A DNA stretch of 64,000 nucleotides from Caviibacterium pharyngocola (GCF_002795405.1 NZ_PHGZ01000003.1:62001-126000), one strand, 5' to 3'. Counted from the stretch's first letter, positions 19,743 to 32,018 are shown. Notes: a model not told the origin generated them from the sequence alone. Numbers and translations are program-made.

Positions 19743-19927
19743 ATTTCCTCCTGTTCGGGTTAAGAGAATTTCAGTATAAGCCTTTGTTTTTGAAAAATCT
19801 ATGGGATTATTTCGATTGAAAATCCTCGGATTATTTCAAATTAAGAAGTGATTTATTTGAATGGGATCACAGTCTAACGGAAGGTTTTTTATTAGAATGA
19901 AAATGGGTTTCAGAAATAGGAGAGGGT

Positions 19928-21340
19928 ATGAATATAAAAACTTTTTTTAGCCTGTTATCGACGGCGCGCAATCGAAATTTATTCTTTTTTTGTTTTTCCT
20001 TTCTTTTTGCCTTTGTAATGACCTTGCTGTTCTCGGACGACACATTTACTCGAATCCAAAATTACGTCTTATTTTTACTATTTTTTTCTATCAGTTTATG
20101 GGTTACGGAAGCCATTCTGCCTTTTTCAGTCAGTATCTTGATCATCGGTTTTTTAGTTTTGATTATGGGAAAAAGCGAAGCTTACGATGCAATGAAATAT
20201 TTGCAAACGTGGTCGGATAGCGTGATTTGGCTGTTTTTAGGCGGTTTTTTCCTCGCCGAAGCAATGAAAAAAACTAAACTGGATTTGATGCTATTAAAAG
20301 CCGTGTTGCCGAAATTCGGTACTAATCCGGTTTATGTATTGTGGGGATTGATGTTAGTTACGGCGATAATGTCAATGTTAATGAGTAACACGGCGACAAC
20401 GGCAATGATGATCGCCACCGTCAGTCCGTTATTTTCCGGCTTAGGAAATCGCATAAATTTATCGAAAGCCTTATTGCTCGGCATTCCGGCGGCAGCTTCG
20501 GTCGGCGGAATGGGCACGATTATCGGCTCCGCACCGAATGCGATTGCCGTCGGCGCCTTGGAAAAATTAGGTTATCCGATTTCTTTTTTAGAATGGATGA
20601 TCGTCGGCACGCCGCTCGCTTTCGTGTTGTTATTTATTTTCTGGAAAGTGTTGGTGAAAAAATACAATGTGGCGGAACAGGGCGATTTGGATTTTGATTT
20701 TTTATCGGTGACGCAACAAAGTGAAAGTGTGCAAGAGAAAACTCATAAGGGCATCGTGTTGATTATTTTGGCGATTACCTTGTTTTGCTGGTTGACTTCC
20801 AAATGGATCGGCATTCCGGTTGCCGCTGCGTCAGGCATTCCGATTGTGGGATTAACAATGTTAGGCGTGTTGGATGCGAAAGATGTGCGTCAATTACCTT
20901 GGGATACTTTAATGCTGGTCGCCGGCGGGCTAGCCTTGGGATTGGCGATCGAAGAACAACAAATCGCAACGCATTTTGTTGAGAAAATCAGCGGTATTCA
21001 AGTCAGTTTCATAAGCTTATTGGTGTTGTTCGGCTTTATCACCGTTCTTTTGTCCAACTTTATGAGTAACACTGCGGCGACAACCATTCTTATTCCGATG
21101 GGCGTATCCCTCTTGGCGATGATTAACGGCGACGATGTCAATCCGATGATTTTACCGTTAGTGATCGGATTAAGCGCCTCTTGCGCATTATTCTTACCGG
21201 TTTCCACCCCACCGAACGCCATAGCTTTCAGTACGGGTTTAGTAAAACAATCGGAATTCCGCTTAGGCGGCATTGTCATCGGGCTTTTAGGGCCAATACT
21301 CAGCATTATTTGGATATTGGCAACCAGCTTGTTGTGGTAA
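19928..21340 (+). CDS. DASS family (SLC13-type) sodium:dicarboxylate symporter
   Basis: A 470-residue inner-membrane protein with about 12 hydrophobic segments. The two SNT sodium/substrate motifs of the divalent anion:Na+ symporter family are present: LMSNTATTAMM in the first half and FMSNTAATTIL in the second, each followed by the usual proline/glycine loop (GSAPNAIAVG and VSTPPNAIAFS). Substrates in the family are succinate, malate, citrate or sulfate; the exact one is unknown. ATAGGAGAGG lies before ATG 19928. A weak hairpin built on an uptake signal follows the stop (21356-21394). Confidence 0.88.
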   Translation: MNIKTFFSLLSTARNRNLFFFCFSFLFAFVMTLLFSDDTFTRIQNYVLFLLFFSISLWVTEAILPFSVSILIIGFLVLIMGKSEAYDAMKYLQTWSDSVIWLFLGGFFLAEAMKKTKLDLMLLKAVLPKFGTNPVYVLWGLMLVTAIMSMLMSNTATTAMMIATVSPLFSGLGNRINLSKALLLGIPAAASVGGMGTIIGSAPNAIAVGALEKLGYPISFLEWMIVGTPLAFVLLFIFWKVLVKKYNVAEQGDLDFDFLSVTQQSESVQEKTHKGIVLIILAITLFCWLTSKWIGIPVAAASGIPIVGLTMLGVLDAKDVRQLPWDTLMLVAGGLALGLAIEEQQIATHFVEKISGIQVSFISLLVLFGFITVLLSNFMSNTAATTILIPMGVSLLAMINGDDVNPMILPLVIGLSASCALFLPVSTPPNAIAFSTGLVKQSEFRLGGIVIGLLGPILSIIWILATSLLW

Positions 21341-21568
21341 AACAAACAGAAAAATCACCGCACTTTAGTGTTATGTTTGCACTAAAAGGTGAATAAATAA
21401 GAAGATAGGGTGGACGGAAGTTCACCTTATTCCATTCCCCTCATATTCATTTTTGTGGACTTACGCCCATTCTACCAATTATTGTTAATTGAATAAAAAA
21501 TACTCGACATTTGTTTTTTTTTGTTCAAATAAGCCTGTTTTTTAATCTTATCTAAACAGGAGTTTTCT

Positions 21569-22648
21569 ATGCAATTTTCTCGTATTTTTCGTTTAACTGC
21601 GTTGGCAATGTTATGTTTTAGTGGCGTTGTTCAGGCAAATAATTCTGCGGAGTCAATGTCTTTTGATGATGTAGTGCAGGCTTATGAAGATAAACAATAT
21701 GATAAAGCCTTTAAAGGGTTTTTATATTACGCCGAAAAAGGAGATACAGCAGCTCAATTTTATTTAGCTCTTATGTATGATGATGGGCAAGGTGTTACAA
21801 AAGATGATAAACAAGCGGTTTATTGGTATGAAAAAGCGGCGGAACAAGGAGATGCACAAGCTCAATTCAATTTAGCCGTTATGTATAGAAAAGGGCAAGG
21901 TGTCACGAAAGATGATAAACAAGCGGTTTATTGGTATCAAAAGGCGGCGGAGCAAGGAAATGCAAAAGCTCAAAATAATTTAGCTTTTATGTATGGGAAT
22001 GGGCTAGGTGTCACAAAAGATGATAAACAAGCGGCTTATTGGTATCAAAAAGCGGCGGAGCAAGGAAATGCAAAAGCTCAATTTAGTTTAGCCGTTATGT
22101 ATAGAAAAGGGCAAGGTGTCGCAAAAGATGATAAACAAGCGGTTTATTGGTATCAAAAAGCGGCGGAGCAAGGAAATGCAACCGCTCAAAATAATTTAGC
22201 TTTTATGTATGGGAATGGGCTGGGTGTTGCAAAAGATGATAAAGAAGCGGCTTATTGGTATCAAGAAGCGGCGAAACAAGGAGATTCGGATGCTCAATTT
22301 AATTTAGCCATTATGTATAAGAAAGGACAAGGTGTCACAAAAGATGTGAAACAAGCGGTTTATTGGTATCAAAAATCGGCGGAGCAAGGAAATGCAAGTG
22401 CTCAAAATAATTTAGCATCTATGTATGAGCACGGAGAAGGTGTCAAAAAAGATGCTAAACAAGCGGCTTATTGGTATCAAAAAGCGGCGGAACAAGGAGA
22501 TGCAATGGCCCAATTTAATTTAGGTGTGATATATTTTAAAGGACAAGGTGTAAAAAAAGATACTAAAAAAGCTAAAGCGCTTTTTAAACAAGCTTGTGAT
22601 GGTGGTGATAGTGACGGCTGTAAAAACTATCAAATTTTATCTAAATAA
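21569..22648 (+). CDS. Secreted Sel1-repeat (TPR-like) protein
   Basis: A 359-residue protein with a cleavable signal peptide (residues 1-23, ending VVQA before NNSAES), so periplasmic or secreted. Eight consecutive 36-residue Sel1 repeats follow, of the form AQxxLAxMYxxGxGVxKDxKQAxYWYxKAAEQG, stacking as helical pairs for protein binding. A short cysteine-containing tail (CDGGDSDGC) ends the protein. The repeats alternate in two types with a 72-residue period, reflected in near-identical DNA. AACAGGAG precedes ATG 21569. The partner and role are unknown; Sel1 proteins often act in envelope or host-interaction functions. Confidence 0.88.
   Translation: MQFSRIFRLTALAMLCFSGVVQANNSAESMSFDDVVQAYEDKQYDKAFKGFLYYAEKGDTAAQFYLALMYDDGQGVTKDDKQAVYWYEKAAEQGDAQAQFNLAVMYRKGQGVTKDDKQAVYWYQKAAEQGNAKAQNNLAFMYGNGLGVTKDDKQAAYWYQKAAEQGNAKAQFSLAVMYRKGQGVAKDDKQAVYWYQKAAEQGNATAQNNLAFMYGNGLGVAKDDKEAAYWYQEAAKQGDSDAQFNLAIMYKKGQGVTKDVKQAVYWYQKSAEQGNASAQNNLASMYEHGEGVKKDAKQAAYWYQKAAEQGDAMAQFNLGVIYFKGQGVKKDTKKAKALFKQACDGGDSDGCKNYQILSK
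21780..22560 (+). repeat. Tandem 108-base repeats inside the Sel1 gene
   Basis: Units of 108 bases recur in frame, with pairs of units (216 bases) almost identical at the DNA level, for example 21858-22073 against 22074-22289. Gain or loss of 108 or 216 bases by recombination would keep the frame. Confidence 0.8.
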
Positions 22649-22748
22649 TTTTTAACTAAGGGAGTAATATTAATGCAAAGTTCATATTCAATTTTGGGAT
22701 TTTTAGAGCCGTAGGATGGGCTTTGCAAGTGAAAATCGGAAAATAAAC

Positions 22749-22775
22749 AAGGGCGTTTGAAAAACGCCCTTTTTG
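22749..22775. terminator. Bidirectional terminator between the Sel1 gene and trpA
   Basis: Stem AAGGGCGTTT / AAACGCCCTT followed by TTT on the plus strand and by a T-rich stretch on the minus strand, between two convergent genes. Confidence 0.8.
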
Positions 22776-22803
22776 CGCCGTTAAATAATCGCGCGGTACA
22801 AAA

Positions 22804-23610
22804 TTATAACGTCGCCGCTTTCATATTACGCACGAATTCGGCAAGTTCGGTTAAACATTGGGCGTGATTATCTAAATTACGTTCAATGATTTTTACCGTG
22901 GCGGAGCCGGAAATCGCACCGGCAGCGCCTAGAGCCAATGCCTCTTTCACTTGTTCCGGTCGGGCGATGCCGAAACCTTGTAGAATCGGTGCGGAGCCGT
23001 GTTTTTTCAGTTGCTCGACTAAATTATCCAAATTCGCCGCGTGGCTTTGGTTTTCTGCGCTAGTCACGCCGGCGCGCGAAACTAAATAGGTATAGCCCTC
23101 GGTGTGTTCGGCGATGCCTTGAACGGTTTGTTCGTCCGCATTCGGCGGGCAAATAAACACCGGTTGTACGCCGTGTTTTTTCGCCGTTTGAATATAAGGT
23201 TGCGCCGCCAATAACGGAATATCGGCAACCAAAACGGCATCCACGCCGATTTGTGCGCAGCGGTGATAAAAACCGTCCAAAGTTTGCGCATAAATTAAAT
23301 TGGCGCAAAGTAATAAGCTTATCGGAATATTCGGATATTTCGACCGCACTTTTTCTAATAAGCGGAAGCTTTCTTCCGTGCTGCAACCGGCGTTTAACGC
23401 GCGATTATTTGCCGCTTGAATCACCGGCCCGTCCAATAGCGGATCGGAAAACGGAAAACCGAGTTCAAGCGCGTCCGCACCGTTATCCACCAAGGTGCAA
23501 ATAATCTCAAAAGAGCGGTCGAAATCCGGATCGCAAAGGGTGACGAAAGGCACGAATGCACCTTGACTTTGCGCGCTTAATTGTGCGAATTTTTGTTCAA
23601 AACGTCCCAT
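22804..23610 (-). CDS. trpA: Tryptophan synthase alpha subunit
   Basis: Cleaves indole-3-glycerol phosphate to indole and glyceraldehyde 3-phosphate, passing indole to TrpB. The 268-residue TIM barrel has the catalytic Glu49 ([14 protein letters not shown]) and Asp60 at the same numbers as in E. coli, and the phosphate-binding [10 protein letters not shown] and GAISGSA segments. Its ATG shares one base with the trpB stop (TAATG), so the two are translationally coupled. It is the last gene of its transcript. Confidence 0.97.
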   Translation of the reverse strand: MGRFEQKFAQLSAQSQGAFVPFVTLCDPDFDRSFEIICTLVDNGADALELGFPFSDPLLDGPVIQAANNRALNAGCSTEESFRLLEKVRSKYPNIPISLLLCANLIYAQTLDGFYHRCAQIGVDAVLVADIPLLAAQPYIQTAKKHGVQPVFICPPNADEQTVQGIAEHTEGYTYLVSRAGVTSAENQSHAANLDNLVEQLKKHGSAPILQGFGIARPEQVKEALALGAAGAISGSATVKIIERNLDNHAQCLTELAEFVRNMKAATL

Positions 23611-24806
23611 TAGATCGCTCCTTTTTCCGTTAAAATTTTATCCACTGTAAAAATATCTTTATCGCCCCGACCGGACAAATTCACCACTAATAGCTGTTCT
23701 TTATCCGGATTTTGTTTAATTAATTTTAAAGCGTGCGCCAATGCGTGCGAACTTTCCAATGCAGGAATAATGCCTTCGTGGCGGGCTAAGGCTTGGAAAG
23801 CGTCAAGGGCTTCGTCATCGGTGATACTTTCGTATTCGGCGCGTCCGATAGCGTGCAAATGCGCGTGTTGCGGCCCAACGGAAGGGAAGTCCAATCCGGC
23901 GGAAATGCTGTAAGATTCTTCGATTTGTCCGTCTTTGGTTTGCATAATCGGTGATTTCATTCCGAAATAAATCCCGACCGTGCCGTGGCGCAACGGTGCG
24001 CCGTGTTCGCCGGTTGCAATGCCTTTGCCCGCCGGTTCGATACCGATTAAACGGACGGATTTTTCTTCGATGAAATCGGCGAACATTCCGATTGCGTTGG
24101 ATCCGCCGCCGACAGCTGCGATTACGGCATCAGGCAAGCGACCTTCTTTTTCTAAAATTTGGCGTTTGGTTTCTTCGCCGATCATTTTTTGAAACTCGCG
24201 CACAATGGTCGGGAACGGATGCGGGCCTGCCGCCGTGCCTAATAAATAATGGGTGTTTTCATAGTTTGCCGACCAATCGCGCATCGCTTCGCAGCAGGCG
24301 TCTTTTAACGAACAGGATCCTTTTTGCACGGACACCACTTCCGCGCCCATTAAACGCATCCGAAATACGTTAGGCGATTGGCGTTCCACATCTTTCGCGC
24401 CCATATAAATTTTGCACGGCATATTTAACATTGCACAAGCTAATGCGGTGGCAACACCGTGTTGTCCCGCACCGGTTTCGGCGATAATGCGGGTTTTTCC
24501 CATTCGTTTGGCAAGTAAAATTTGACCTAACACCTGATTGGTTTTATGTGCGCCGCCGTGTAATAAATCTTCGCGTTTTAAGTAAAGTTTGGTTTTGCTG
24601 CCTTGAGTTAAATTACGGCATAAAGTGAGAGCGGTCGGGCGGCCGGCGTAATTTTTCAGTAAATCTTGGAATTCCTGTTGAAACGCTGGATCGTCTTTTG
24701 CTTCAACGAAGGCTTTTTCCAGCTGTTTTAATACCGGCACCAAAATTTCCGGAACATACATTCCGCCGAATTCACCGAAATAAGGGTTTAAAATTGTGTC
24801 TGACAT
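23610..24806 (-). CDS. trpB: Tryptophan synthase beta subunit
   Basis: Pyridoxal-phosphate enzyme that joins indole and serine to make tryptophan. The 398 residues include the PLP lysine Lys88 in [10 protein letters not shown], the phosphate-binding [10 protein letters not shown] loop and the GRGDKD C-terminal segment. It starts a transcript of its own: a terminator and a TrpR-operator-like palindrome lie between it and trpCF. Confidence 0.97.
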   Translation of the reverse strand: MSDTILNPYFGEFGGMYVPEILVPVLKQLEKAFVEAKDDPAFQQEFQDLLKNYAGRPTALTLCRNLTQGSKTKLYLKREDLLHGGAHKTNQVLGQILLAKRMGKTRIIAETGAGQHGVATALACAMLNMPCKIYMGAKDVERQSPNVFRMRLMGAEVVSVQKGSCSLKDACCEAMRDWSANYENTHYLLGTAAGPHPFPTIVREFQKMIGEETKRQILEKEGRLPDAVIAAVGGGSNAIGMFADFIEEKSVRLIGIEPAGKGIATGEHGAPLRHGTVGIYFGMKSPIMQTKDGQIEESYSISAGLDFPSVGPQHAHLHAIGRAEYESITDDEALDAFQALARHEGIIPALESSHALAHALKLIKQNPDKEQLLVVNLSGRGDKDIFTVDKILTEKGAI

Positions 24807-24841
24807 AGTGCTTCCTTTGACTAAGTGTTTTAACTTCTTTC

Positions 24842-24859
24842 ATACTACTACACTAGTAC
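24842..24859 (-). promoter_or_regulatory. Probable TrpR operator of trpBA
   Basis: On the minus strand the sequence GTACTAGTGTAGTAGTAT matches the symmetric TrpR operator GTACTAGTTAACTAGTAC at 14 of 18 positions, about 36 bases before the trpB start. The promoter boxes are weak. Confidence 0.65.
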
Positions 24860-24881
24860 ATAAAAGTGTAGTGTTTTTTAT

Positions 24882-24911
24882 AAAAAACACCCCACTTTTT
24901 CAAGCAGGGTG
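24882..24911 (-). terminator. Terminator after trpCF
   Basis: On the minus strand CACCCTGCTT / AAGTGGGGTG form a 10-bp stem (two G-T pairs) with a GAAA loop, followed by TTTTTT. It overlaps a perfect 20-base AT-rich palindrome at 24871-24890. Confidence 0.8.
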
Positions 24912-24940
24912 ATGAATTAAGGTGATTCTTGAGAAATAAG

Positions 24941-26356
24941 TTAATTATCTAATATACGGTTAAATAATTGTGCCAGTTTAGTGTGATCCTTTATTCCTGC
25001 CGAACTTTCTACGCCGGAATTTAGATCAATGCCTAAACAATGCTGCGCAAGTGCCGAATCCAAATTCTCTGCATTGATACCGCCGGCGAGCATTATGCTA
25101 TCTTTAAGTTCGGCGGGAATGGTTGCCCAATTAAAGGTTTCGCCGGTGCCGCCTTGGCGATTGCCGTTTTTGCTGTCGAAAACGTAGCGATCAACGGCGG
25201 AAATCGGCTGAATTTGCACCGCACTTTGTTGTTCGGTATCCACGGAAATCGCGCGCCAAATTTGGCAATTTGGTGTTAATTCGGTGCGAAGTGCGGTGAT
25301 AAATTCTTCCGTTTCCGAGCCGTGTAATTGCACGGCAAATAAGTTTAATTGCGCGGCAATTTTGCAAATAAAATCAATAGGTTGATTTTGAAATACGCCG
25401 ACAAAACGTAACGGCGCTTGCACCACGAGTTCTTGCGCTTGGCGTAATGACAGGCAACGCGGCGATTTTTCCGCAAAAATCAAGCCGCCGTATAACGCAC
25501 CTTGTGCATAAACGGCGCGGACATCTTGCGGGCGGGTTAAGCCGCAGACTTTGTTTTCGCCGAAGATAATGGCGCGAATCGCGCTGTTTAAATCTTCGCT
25601 ACCCATTAAGCTACTGCCAATCAGGAAAGCGTGCACATAAGGTTTTAACTGTTGCACTTGGCGATGAGAATAAATGCCTGATTCGCTGATAATAATGCGA
25701 TCCGCCGGAATCTGGCGGGCAAGCGACGGCGTGCGATTTAAATCGACGGACAAATCGTGTAAATCGCGATTATTAATGCCGATAACTTTTGCGCCCAGCG
25801 CAATGGCGCGATCCAATTCCGCTTGATTGGAGGTTTCGGTTAAAACGCCCATTCCTAAGCTATGGGCTAAATTCGCTAAGCGCATATAGGTTTCGTCATC
25901 CACCACCGAAAGCATTAATAAAATCGCGTCCGCGTGGTGATAACGCGCCAGATACACTTGGTATTCATCTACGATAAAATCTTTACATAGCACCGGTTGG
26001 GCGACAATATCGCGCACTTTTTTGATATAAGCGAAATTGCCTTGAAAGTATTTTTCATCGGTTAACACGGAAACCGCCGCCGCATAATGCTTATAAACGT
26101 TGGCAATGGCGTCCAAATTAAATTCGGCGCGAATTAAGCCTTTCGACGGTGAGGCTTTTTTACATTCCAAAATATAAGCGGGACGTTGATGCGTGCCTTT
26201 CGCCAGCGCCGTATAAAAAGAGCGGTCGGATTTTGTGATATTTTGTTTAAAACTTTCAAGCGGAAATACCGCTTGTTTTTGTTTGATCCATTCGATTTTA
26301 TCCAGCACGATTTTTTGTAAAATCGTCGGTTTGTCGTTTAAATTCATTGTTGTCAT
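24941..26356 (-). CDS. trpCF: Bifunctional indole-3-glycerol phosphate synthase / phosphoribosylanthranilate isomerase
   Basis: Two fused TIM barrels, 471 residues, as in E. coli TrpC. The N-terminal synthase (residues about 10-260) has [44 protein letters not shown] and IISESGI. The C-terminal isomerase (about 265-470) has CGLTRPQDV and the GGINAENL phosphate loop. It catalyses isomerisation of phosphoribosylanthranilate and ring closure to indoleglycerol phosphate. It follows trpD by 88 bases and ends the first trp transcript. Two starts are possible (26356 or the ATG nine bases later). Confidence 0.96.
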   Translation of the reverse strand: MTTMNLNDKPTILQKIVLDKIEWIKQKQAVFPLESFKQNITKSDRSFYTALAKGTHQRPAYILECKKASPSKGLIRAEFNLDAIANVYKHYAAAVSVLTDEKYFQGNFAYIKKVRDIVAQPVLCKDFIVDEYQVYLARYHHADAILLMLSVVDDETYMRLANLAHSLGMGVLTETSNQAELDRAIALGAKVIGINNRDLHDLSVDLNRTPSLARQIPADRIIISESGIYSHRQVQQLKPYVHAFLIGSSLMGSEDLNSAIRAIIFGENKVCGLTRPQDVRAVYAQGALYGGLIFAEKSPRCLSLRQAQELVVQAPLRFVGVFQNQPIDFICKIAAQLNLFAVQLHGSETEEFITALRTELTPNCQIWRAISVDTEQQSAVQIQPISAVDRYVFDSKNGNRQGGTGETFNWATIPAELKDSIMLAGGINAENLDSALAQHCLGIDLNSGVESSAGIKDHTKLAQLFNRILDN

Positions 26357-26444
26357 AAGTGTTGTGTCGGCTGAGAAAATTGGTCAATATTATACGCGTT
26401 TTATTCGCCGATGATAGCGGATAAAACGCGTAGAAGGCAACGGG

Positions 26445-27446
26445 TTAATAGCGAGTTAATGCGGTTAATGTGTCGTAGGCTTTGCCGGTTGCCAAAAGAT
26501 TCAAGACTTTTTCCGCATTATGTTTCAGATCTTCGTTGCCGAATAATTTGAGTAATAATGCCGTGTTCATTGCGACGGCTTGGGTGTGTTCGGGTTTGCC
26601 GTTGCCTTGTAAAAGTGCGGTGATCATTCGTGCATTTTCTTGCGGATCGCCGCCGCGTAAGCTTTCTAAAGGCTGTGGTTCAAAACCGAAATCATAAGGT
26701 GACAGGGTATAGCGCTCGATTTTGCCGTCGCGCACTTCGGCAACGTCCGTTTTACCGTGAATCGCCACTTCGTCCAAGCCGGCGCCGTGTACGATAATTG
26801 TATGTTTATGGCCTAAACGCGCTACGGTTTCCGCATAAGGCTGAATTAAATCCGGCGAATAAACGCCTAATAATTGATGTTTCGGGCGCGCCGGATTACA
26901 TAGCGGGCCTAATATATTGAAGATCGTGCGTGTTTTTAGCGCTTGGCGCACCGGAACGGCGTGTTTAAAACCGGGATGATATTGCTGCGCCCATAAAAAA
27001 CATAGATTAATTTCATCTAAGGCGCGGCGCGCGGTGTCGGCATCCATATTGATTCTTACGCCCAAGGCAGTGAGTACGTCGCTTGCGCCGCTTTTGCTGG
27101 AGACGCTGCGATTGCCGTGTTTGGCGACTTTAATACCGCAAGCGGCGGCGGTGATTGCCGAGGCGGTGGAAATATTAATGGTATCTGCGTTATCGCCGCC
27201 GGTGCCGACAATATCGGCGAAGGCGTAATTCGGTGTCGGGAACGGCTGTGCATTGGCGATCACAGCATTTACCGCGCCGCTGATTTCCTCCGGCGTTTCG
27301 CCGCGTAATTTGAGGGCGATTAAGGCGCCGGCGAGCTGTTCGTTGCTTAATTCGCCTTGTACGACAGCGGTGAATAAGCTTTGCGCTTGTTCTTGGGTTA
27401 AGGTTTTTTTATCAAATAATAAGCCGAGTAGTTGATCGATTTGCAT
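26445..27446 (-). CDS. trpD: Anthranilate phosphoribosyltransferase
   Basis: Adds phosphoribose from PRPP to anthranilate. The 333 residues have the family loop [20 protein letters not shown], the [21 protein letters not shown] segment and [13 protein letters not shown] stand-alone TrpD, not fused to the glutaminase TrpG as in E. coli. Located after the small tautomerase-like gene in the trpE-led operon. Confidence 0.96.
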   Translation of the reverse strand: MQIDQLLGLLFDKKTLTQEQAQSLFTAVVQGELSNEQLAGALIALKLRGETPEEISGAVNAVIANAQPFPTPNYAFADIVGTGGDNADTINISTASAITAAACGIKVAKHGNRSVSSKSGASDVLTALGVRINMDADTARRALDEINLCFLWAQQYHPGFKHAVPVRQALKTRTIFNILGPLCNPARPKHQLLGVYSPDLIQPYAETVARLGHKHTIIVHGAGLDEVAIHGKTDVAEVRDGKIERYTLSPYDFGFEPQPLESLRGGDPQENARMITALLQGNGKPEHTQAVAMNTALLLKLFGNEDLKHNAEKVLNLLATGKAYDTLTALTRY

Positions 27447-27483
27447 AATATCTTCCTTTATTTTTATTAAAGTGCGGTGTTTT

Positions 27484-28462
<979 letters not shown>

Positions 28463-28472
28463 AATTTATTCC

Positions 28473-30014
28473 TTATCCTCGGCTGTTGGTTTGAATAATC
28501 GCATTAACGACGGCTTTGGCTTTGTGACGGGTTTCGTCCGCTTCCGCTTGCGGATCGGAATCCAATACTTCGCCGCAACCTGCTTGAATATAGGCGATGT
28601 CGTTTTGTACGAACGCAGAACGAATTACAATACAGGTATCGAAATTGCCGTCGGAAGAAAGATAGCCCACCGCGCCGCCGTAGCTGTGGCGTTTTTGTCC
28701 TTCGAAACGATAAATCAACTGCATTGCTTTAATTTTCGGCGCACCGGTGAGCGTGCCCATATTCATACAGGCTTGATAAGCGTGCAGTGCGTCCAATTCG
28801 GGACGAAGCCGTCCGACGACGCGGGAAACCAAATGCATAATGTGCGAATAGCGATCCACTTGCATTAGATTTTTCACATAGCGCGTACCGCTTTGGCAGA
28901 CGCGGGCGATGTCGTTACGCGCCAAATCCACCAGCATCAAATGCTCCGCCAATTCTTTTTTATCCAAACGCAACTCCAGTTCCAAACGCGCATCCAATTC
29001 CGGATCGATATTGCCTTGTGCATCGAATCCGCGCGGGCGAGATCCGGCAATCGGATAGATTTCTAATTGGCGATCTTGCGCCGAATATTTCAGTGCACTT
29101 TCCGGCGAGGCGCAAAATAAGGTGAAATCTTCATCTTGCATATACACCATATAAGGGCTCGGATTATTACGTTTTAATTGACGGTAGGCGGCGAGAGAAT
29201 TCGGGCAAGCCAAGGAAAAACGGCGCGAAGGCACGATTTGAAACACATCGCCGATATTAATATGATGTTTCAAATCCTGAATAATTTGCTTGAATTTGTC
29301 GTCGTCCAAATCGGTGGAAACTTCAGTGGATGCCGCTTGAATCGGCAAGTGCGGTTCGATTTTTTGTAATTTTCGGCTGATTTCTACCGCACTTTGTTGC
29401 AAAGCGGCTTGTTCGCGTTGGTTGAAACAGAAGGTTTGTAAAACCGTTTGTTGTTTTTGATGATCGATAACCAATAAATTTTCGGCTAAATAAAACACAT
29501 AATCCGGACAAGTTAAACCGTCGTCATTCAAGGTGATATTTTCCATCGGAATAAAAGAAGCAACCAAATCATAAGCAAAAAGCCCGCCGAGCAACACCGG
29601 CGTATCGCTGTGACGATACAGATCCGTAATGCAGCGCAATCCGTCGAACACGGTGACGGATTGCAATTTGCTGTCTTCGTCAAGATTCGGGTTTAACGGG
29701 AAAAATTCAACGACAAGCTGATTTGGCATATCGACGGAAACGGATACCAAACCCTGTAACTTTTCTTTAATTAGCGGTAATACGGCATATCCGTTGGGAG
29801 TTAATGCATTAAATGTGACAACTTGACCGATACAGCTGATTTTCACTGCCGGATTGATCAACAACAGGCTTTTCAGACTGTTTTTGCTAGTGATCTCGGC
29901 GGACTCCAATAAAAGGGTATTTTTCTGTTCTTTGCAGAGTGTCGCAAAAACCGCCGTCGGATCGTTGTGATAATCAACGGGGCGGCTTAATGCGGAGATA
30001 AAAGGTTGAGACAT
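28473..30014 (-). CDS. trpE: Anthranilate synthase component I
   Basis: Makes anthranilate from chorismate, with ammonia from TrpG. The 513 residues show the feedback-inhibition segment LLLESAEITSK near residue 33, matching the E. coli tryptophan-binding LLES site, so the enzyme is probably inhibited by tryptophan. The C-terminal chorismate-binding domain contains SRRFSLACPNSLAAYRQL, CASPESALKY, LVDLARNDIARV and GTLTGAPKIKAMQLI. It is the first gene of the operon, about 25 bases from the likely transcription start, which leaves no room for a leader peptide. Confidence 0.97.
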   Translation of the reverse strand: MSQPFISALSRPVDYHNDPTAVFATLCKEQKNTLLLESAEITSKNSLKSLLLINPAVKISCIGQVVTFNALTPNGYAVLPLIKEKLQGLVSVSVDMPNQLVVEFFPLNPNLDEDSKLQSVTVFDGLRCITDLYRHSDTPVLLGGLFAYDLVASFIPMENITLNDDGLTCPDYVFYLAENLLVIDHQKQQTVLQTFCFNQREQAALQQSAVEISRKLQKIEPHLPIQAASTEVSTDLDDDKFKQIIQDLKHHINIGDVFQIVPSRRFSLACPNSLAAYRQLKRNNPSPYMVYMQDEDFTLFCASPESALKYSAQDRQLEIYPIAGSRPRGFDAQGNIDPELDARLELELRLDKKELAEHLMLVDLARNDIARVCQSGTRYVKNLMQVDRYSHIMHLVSRVVGRLRPELDALHAYQACMNMGTLTGAPKIKAMQLIYRFEGQKRHSYGGAVGYLSSDGNFDTCIVIRSAFVQNDIAYIQAGCGEVLDSDPQAEADETRHKAKAVVNAIIQTNSRG

Positions 30015-30041
30015 TGCGGCATTCCTTTGTAAAATTATTTT

Positions 30042-30075
30042 GTACTATTAAACTAGTGCATTATTATTTTGTCAA
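30042..30075 (-). promoter_or_regulatory. trpE promoter with overlapping TrpR operator
   Basis: On the minus strand: -35 TTGACA (30075-30070), 17-base spacer, -10 TTTAAT (30052-30047). The palindrome GCACTAGTTTAATAGTAC (30059-30042) covers the -10 box and matches the TrpR consensus at 15 of 18 positions. Confidence 0.85.
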
Positions 30076-30132
30076 GGAATATCTTTATTTTTCTTGGATT
30101 GTTCGAAACAAAAAAGAAAATAGGGGAGAGCG

Positions 30133-30163
30133 GATAAAAACAAGGCGGGTGCAACGACCCGCC
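30133..30163 (-). terminator. Terminator of azoR
   Basis: Stem GGCGGGT / ACCCGCC (30144-30150 with 30157-30163) followed on the minus strand by TTGTTTTTATCC. Confidence 0.75.
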
Positions 30164-30189
30164 GAGTATGTTGGTTGATAAAAATGCAA

Positions 30190-30783
<594 letters not shown>

Positions 30784-30965
30784 TTATCCTTTTGTGATTC
30801 GGAAATAAAATTCTCGTCCATTATAAAAGTTATTTTTCAGAAATAAACCTTGTTTTTAGAAAAATATTATTAACCTATTGGAAATAATCAAAAAGAAAAT
30901 TGCACTTTAGTCGGGATCCGTTATGATAATCGGTCTTTTATTATCATTAATTGAAGGAAATATTT

Positions 30966-32018
30966 ATGTGGTCTGAATTGTTGTTTGGCTACGGATTATT
31001 TATTTTGGAAATTTTAACCGTATTGTTGTTATTAATCGGCGGAATTGCCTTGATTATCAGCTTGAAACAGAAAAAAACTCAACAAAGCGGCGAATTAGTG
31101 ATTACGGATTTATCGGCGGAATATAAGGAAAATCACACAAAATTGCGCGATTTTCATTTAACCGACGAAGCCTTTAAGCAAGCGGAAAAAGCGCGTAAAA
31201 AAGAGGAAAAACGCAAACTAAAAGCGGAAAAAAGTAAGGCGAAAAAAGGTGAAGCGGTTAACGAACGAAAACCACACCTTTTCGTACTGAATTTTCACGG
31301 CGATATTTCGGCAAGCGAAACCGCTGCGTTGCGTGAAGAAATCAGCGCCATTGTGTCGGTTGCCGAACCCAATGATGAAGTGTTGTTGCGTTTAGAAAGT
31401 CCCGGCGGCGTGGTGCACGGCTATGGGCTTGCCGCTTCGCAATTAATGCGATTAAAACAGCACAATATTAAATTAACCGTTGCCGTGGATAAAGTGGCGG
31501 CAAGCGGTGGTTATATGATGGCTTGTACGGCGGATAAAATTGTCGCCGCGCCTTTTGCCGTGATCGGTTCGATCGGCGTTGTAGCACAAGTGCCGAATAT
31601 TCACCGTTTATTGAAAAAACACCAAGTGGATGTGGATGTGATGACCGCGGGCGAATATAAACGCACGGTGACGGTGTTGGGTGAGAATACCGAAAAAGGC
31701 AAACAAAAATTCCAACAAGAATTGGAAGAAACTCACGAATTATTCAAGCATTTTGTCGCACAAAATCGCCCGCAACTTCAGATCGAACGAATTGCAACCG
31801 GCGAACACTGGTTTGGTAAACAAGCGCTTGAATTAAATTTAGTGGACGAAATCGGTACTAGCGACGATATTATTTTAAATGCCTTGAAAGAAAAAACCGT
31901 CTTGTCGGTTAAATATGTCACGAAGAAAAGCCTGATACAAAAACTGGGAAAACAAGCCGAAGAAAGCGCCGAAAGTATCATAATGCGCGGTTTAAACCAG
32001 AAAACTCGGTTTTTTTAA
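30966..32018 (+). CDS. sohB: Inner-membrane peptidase SohB (S49 family)
   Basis: A 350-residue protease (E. coli SohB 349) anchored by a hydrophobic helix near residues 5-32, with a basic coiled stretch rich in Lys and Glu at residues 70-95. The Ser-Lys dyad is Ser180 (AASGGYMMA) and Lys232 (TAGEYKRTVT), and LESPGGVVHGYG is the family substrate-groove segment. I chose ATG 30966 with GAAGGAA upstream over a TTG fifteen bases earlier. It probably degrades misfolded or signal-peptide material at the periplasmic membrane face. Confidence 0.93.
   Translation: MWSELLFGYGLFILEILTVLLLLIGGIALIISLKQKKTQQSGELVITDLSAEYKENHTKLRDFHLTDEAFKQAEKARKKEEKRKLKAEKSKAKKGEAVNERKPHLFVLNFHGDISASETAALREEISAIVSVAEPNDEVLLRLESPGGVVHGYGLAASQLMRLKQHNIKLTVAVDKVAASGGYMMACTADKIVAAPFAVIGSIGVVAQVPNIHRLLKKHQVDVDVMTAGEYKRTVTVLGENTEKGKQKFQQELEETHELFKHFVAQNRPQLQIERIATGEHWFGKQALELNLVDEIGTSDDIILNALKEKTVLSVKYVTKKSLIQKLGKQAEESAESIIMRGLNQKTRFF

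Noticed and set aside
21780..22560. CRISPR array
   Set aside because: The regular repeats are coding Sel1 units of 36 residues with no spacers and no cas genes.
22673..22714. A 13-codon open frame with a good ribosome binding site after the Sel1 gene
   Set aside because: Too short to support as a gene, no similarity recognised; possibly a remnant.
30015..30041. trp leader peptide and attenuator
   Set aside because: The space between promoter and trpE is too short, and no Trp-rich open frame exists.
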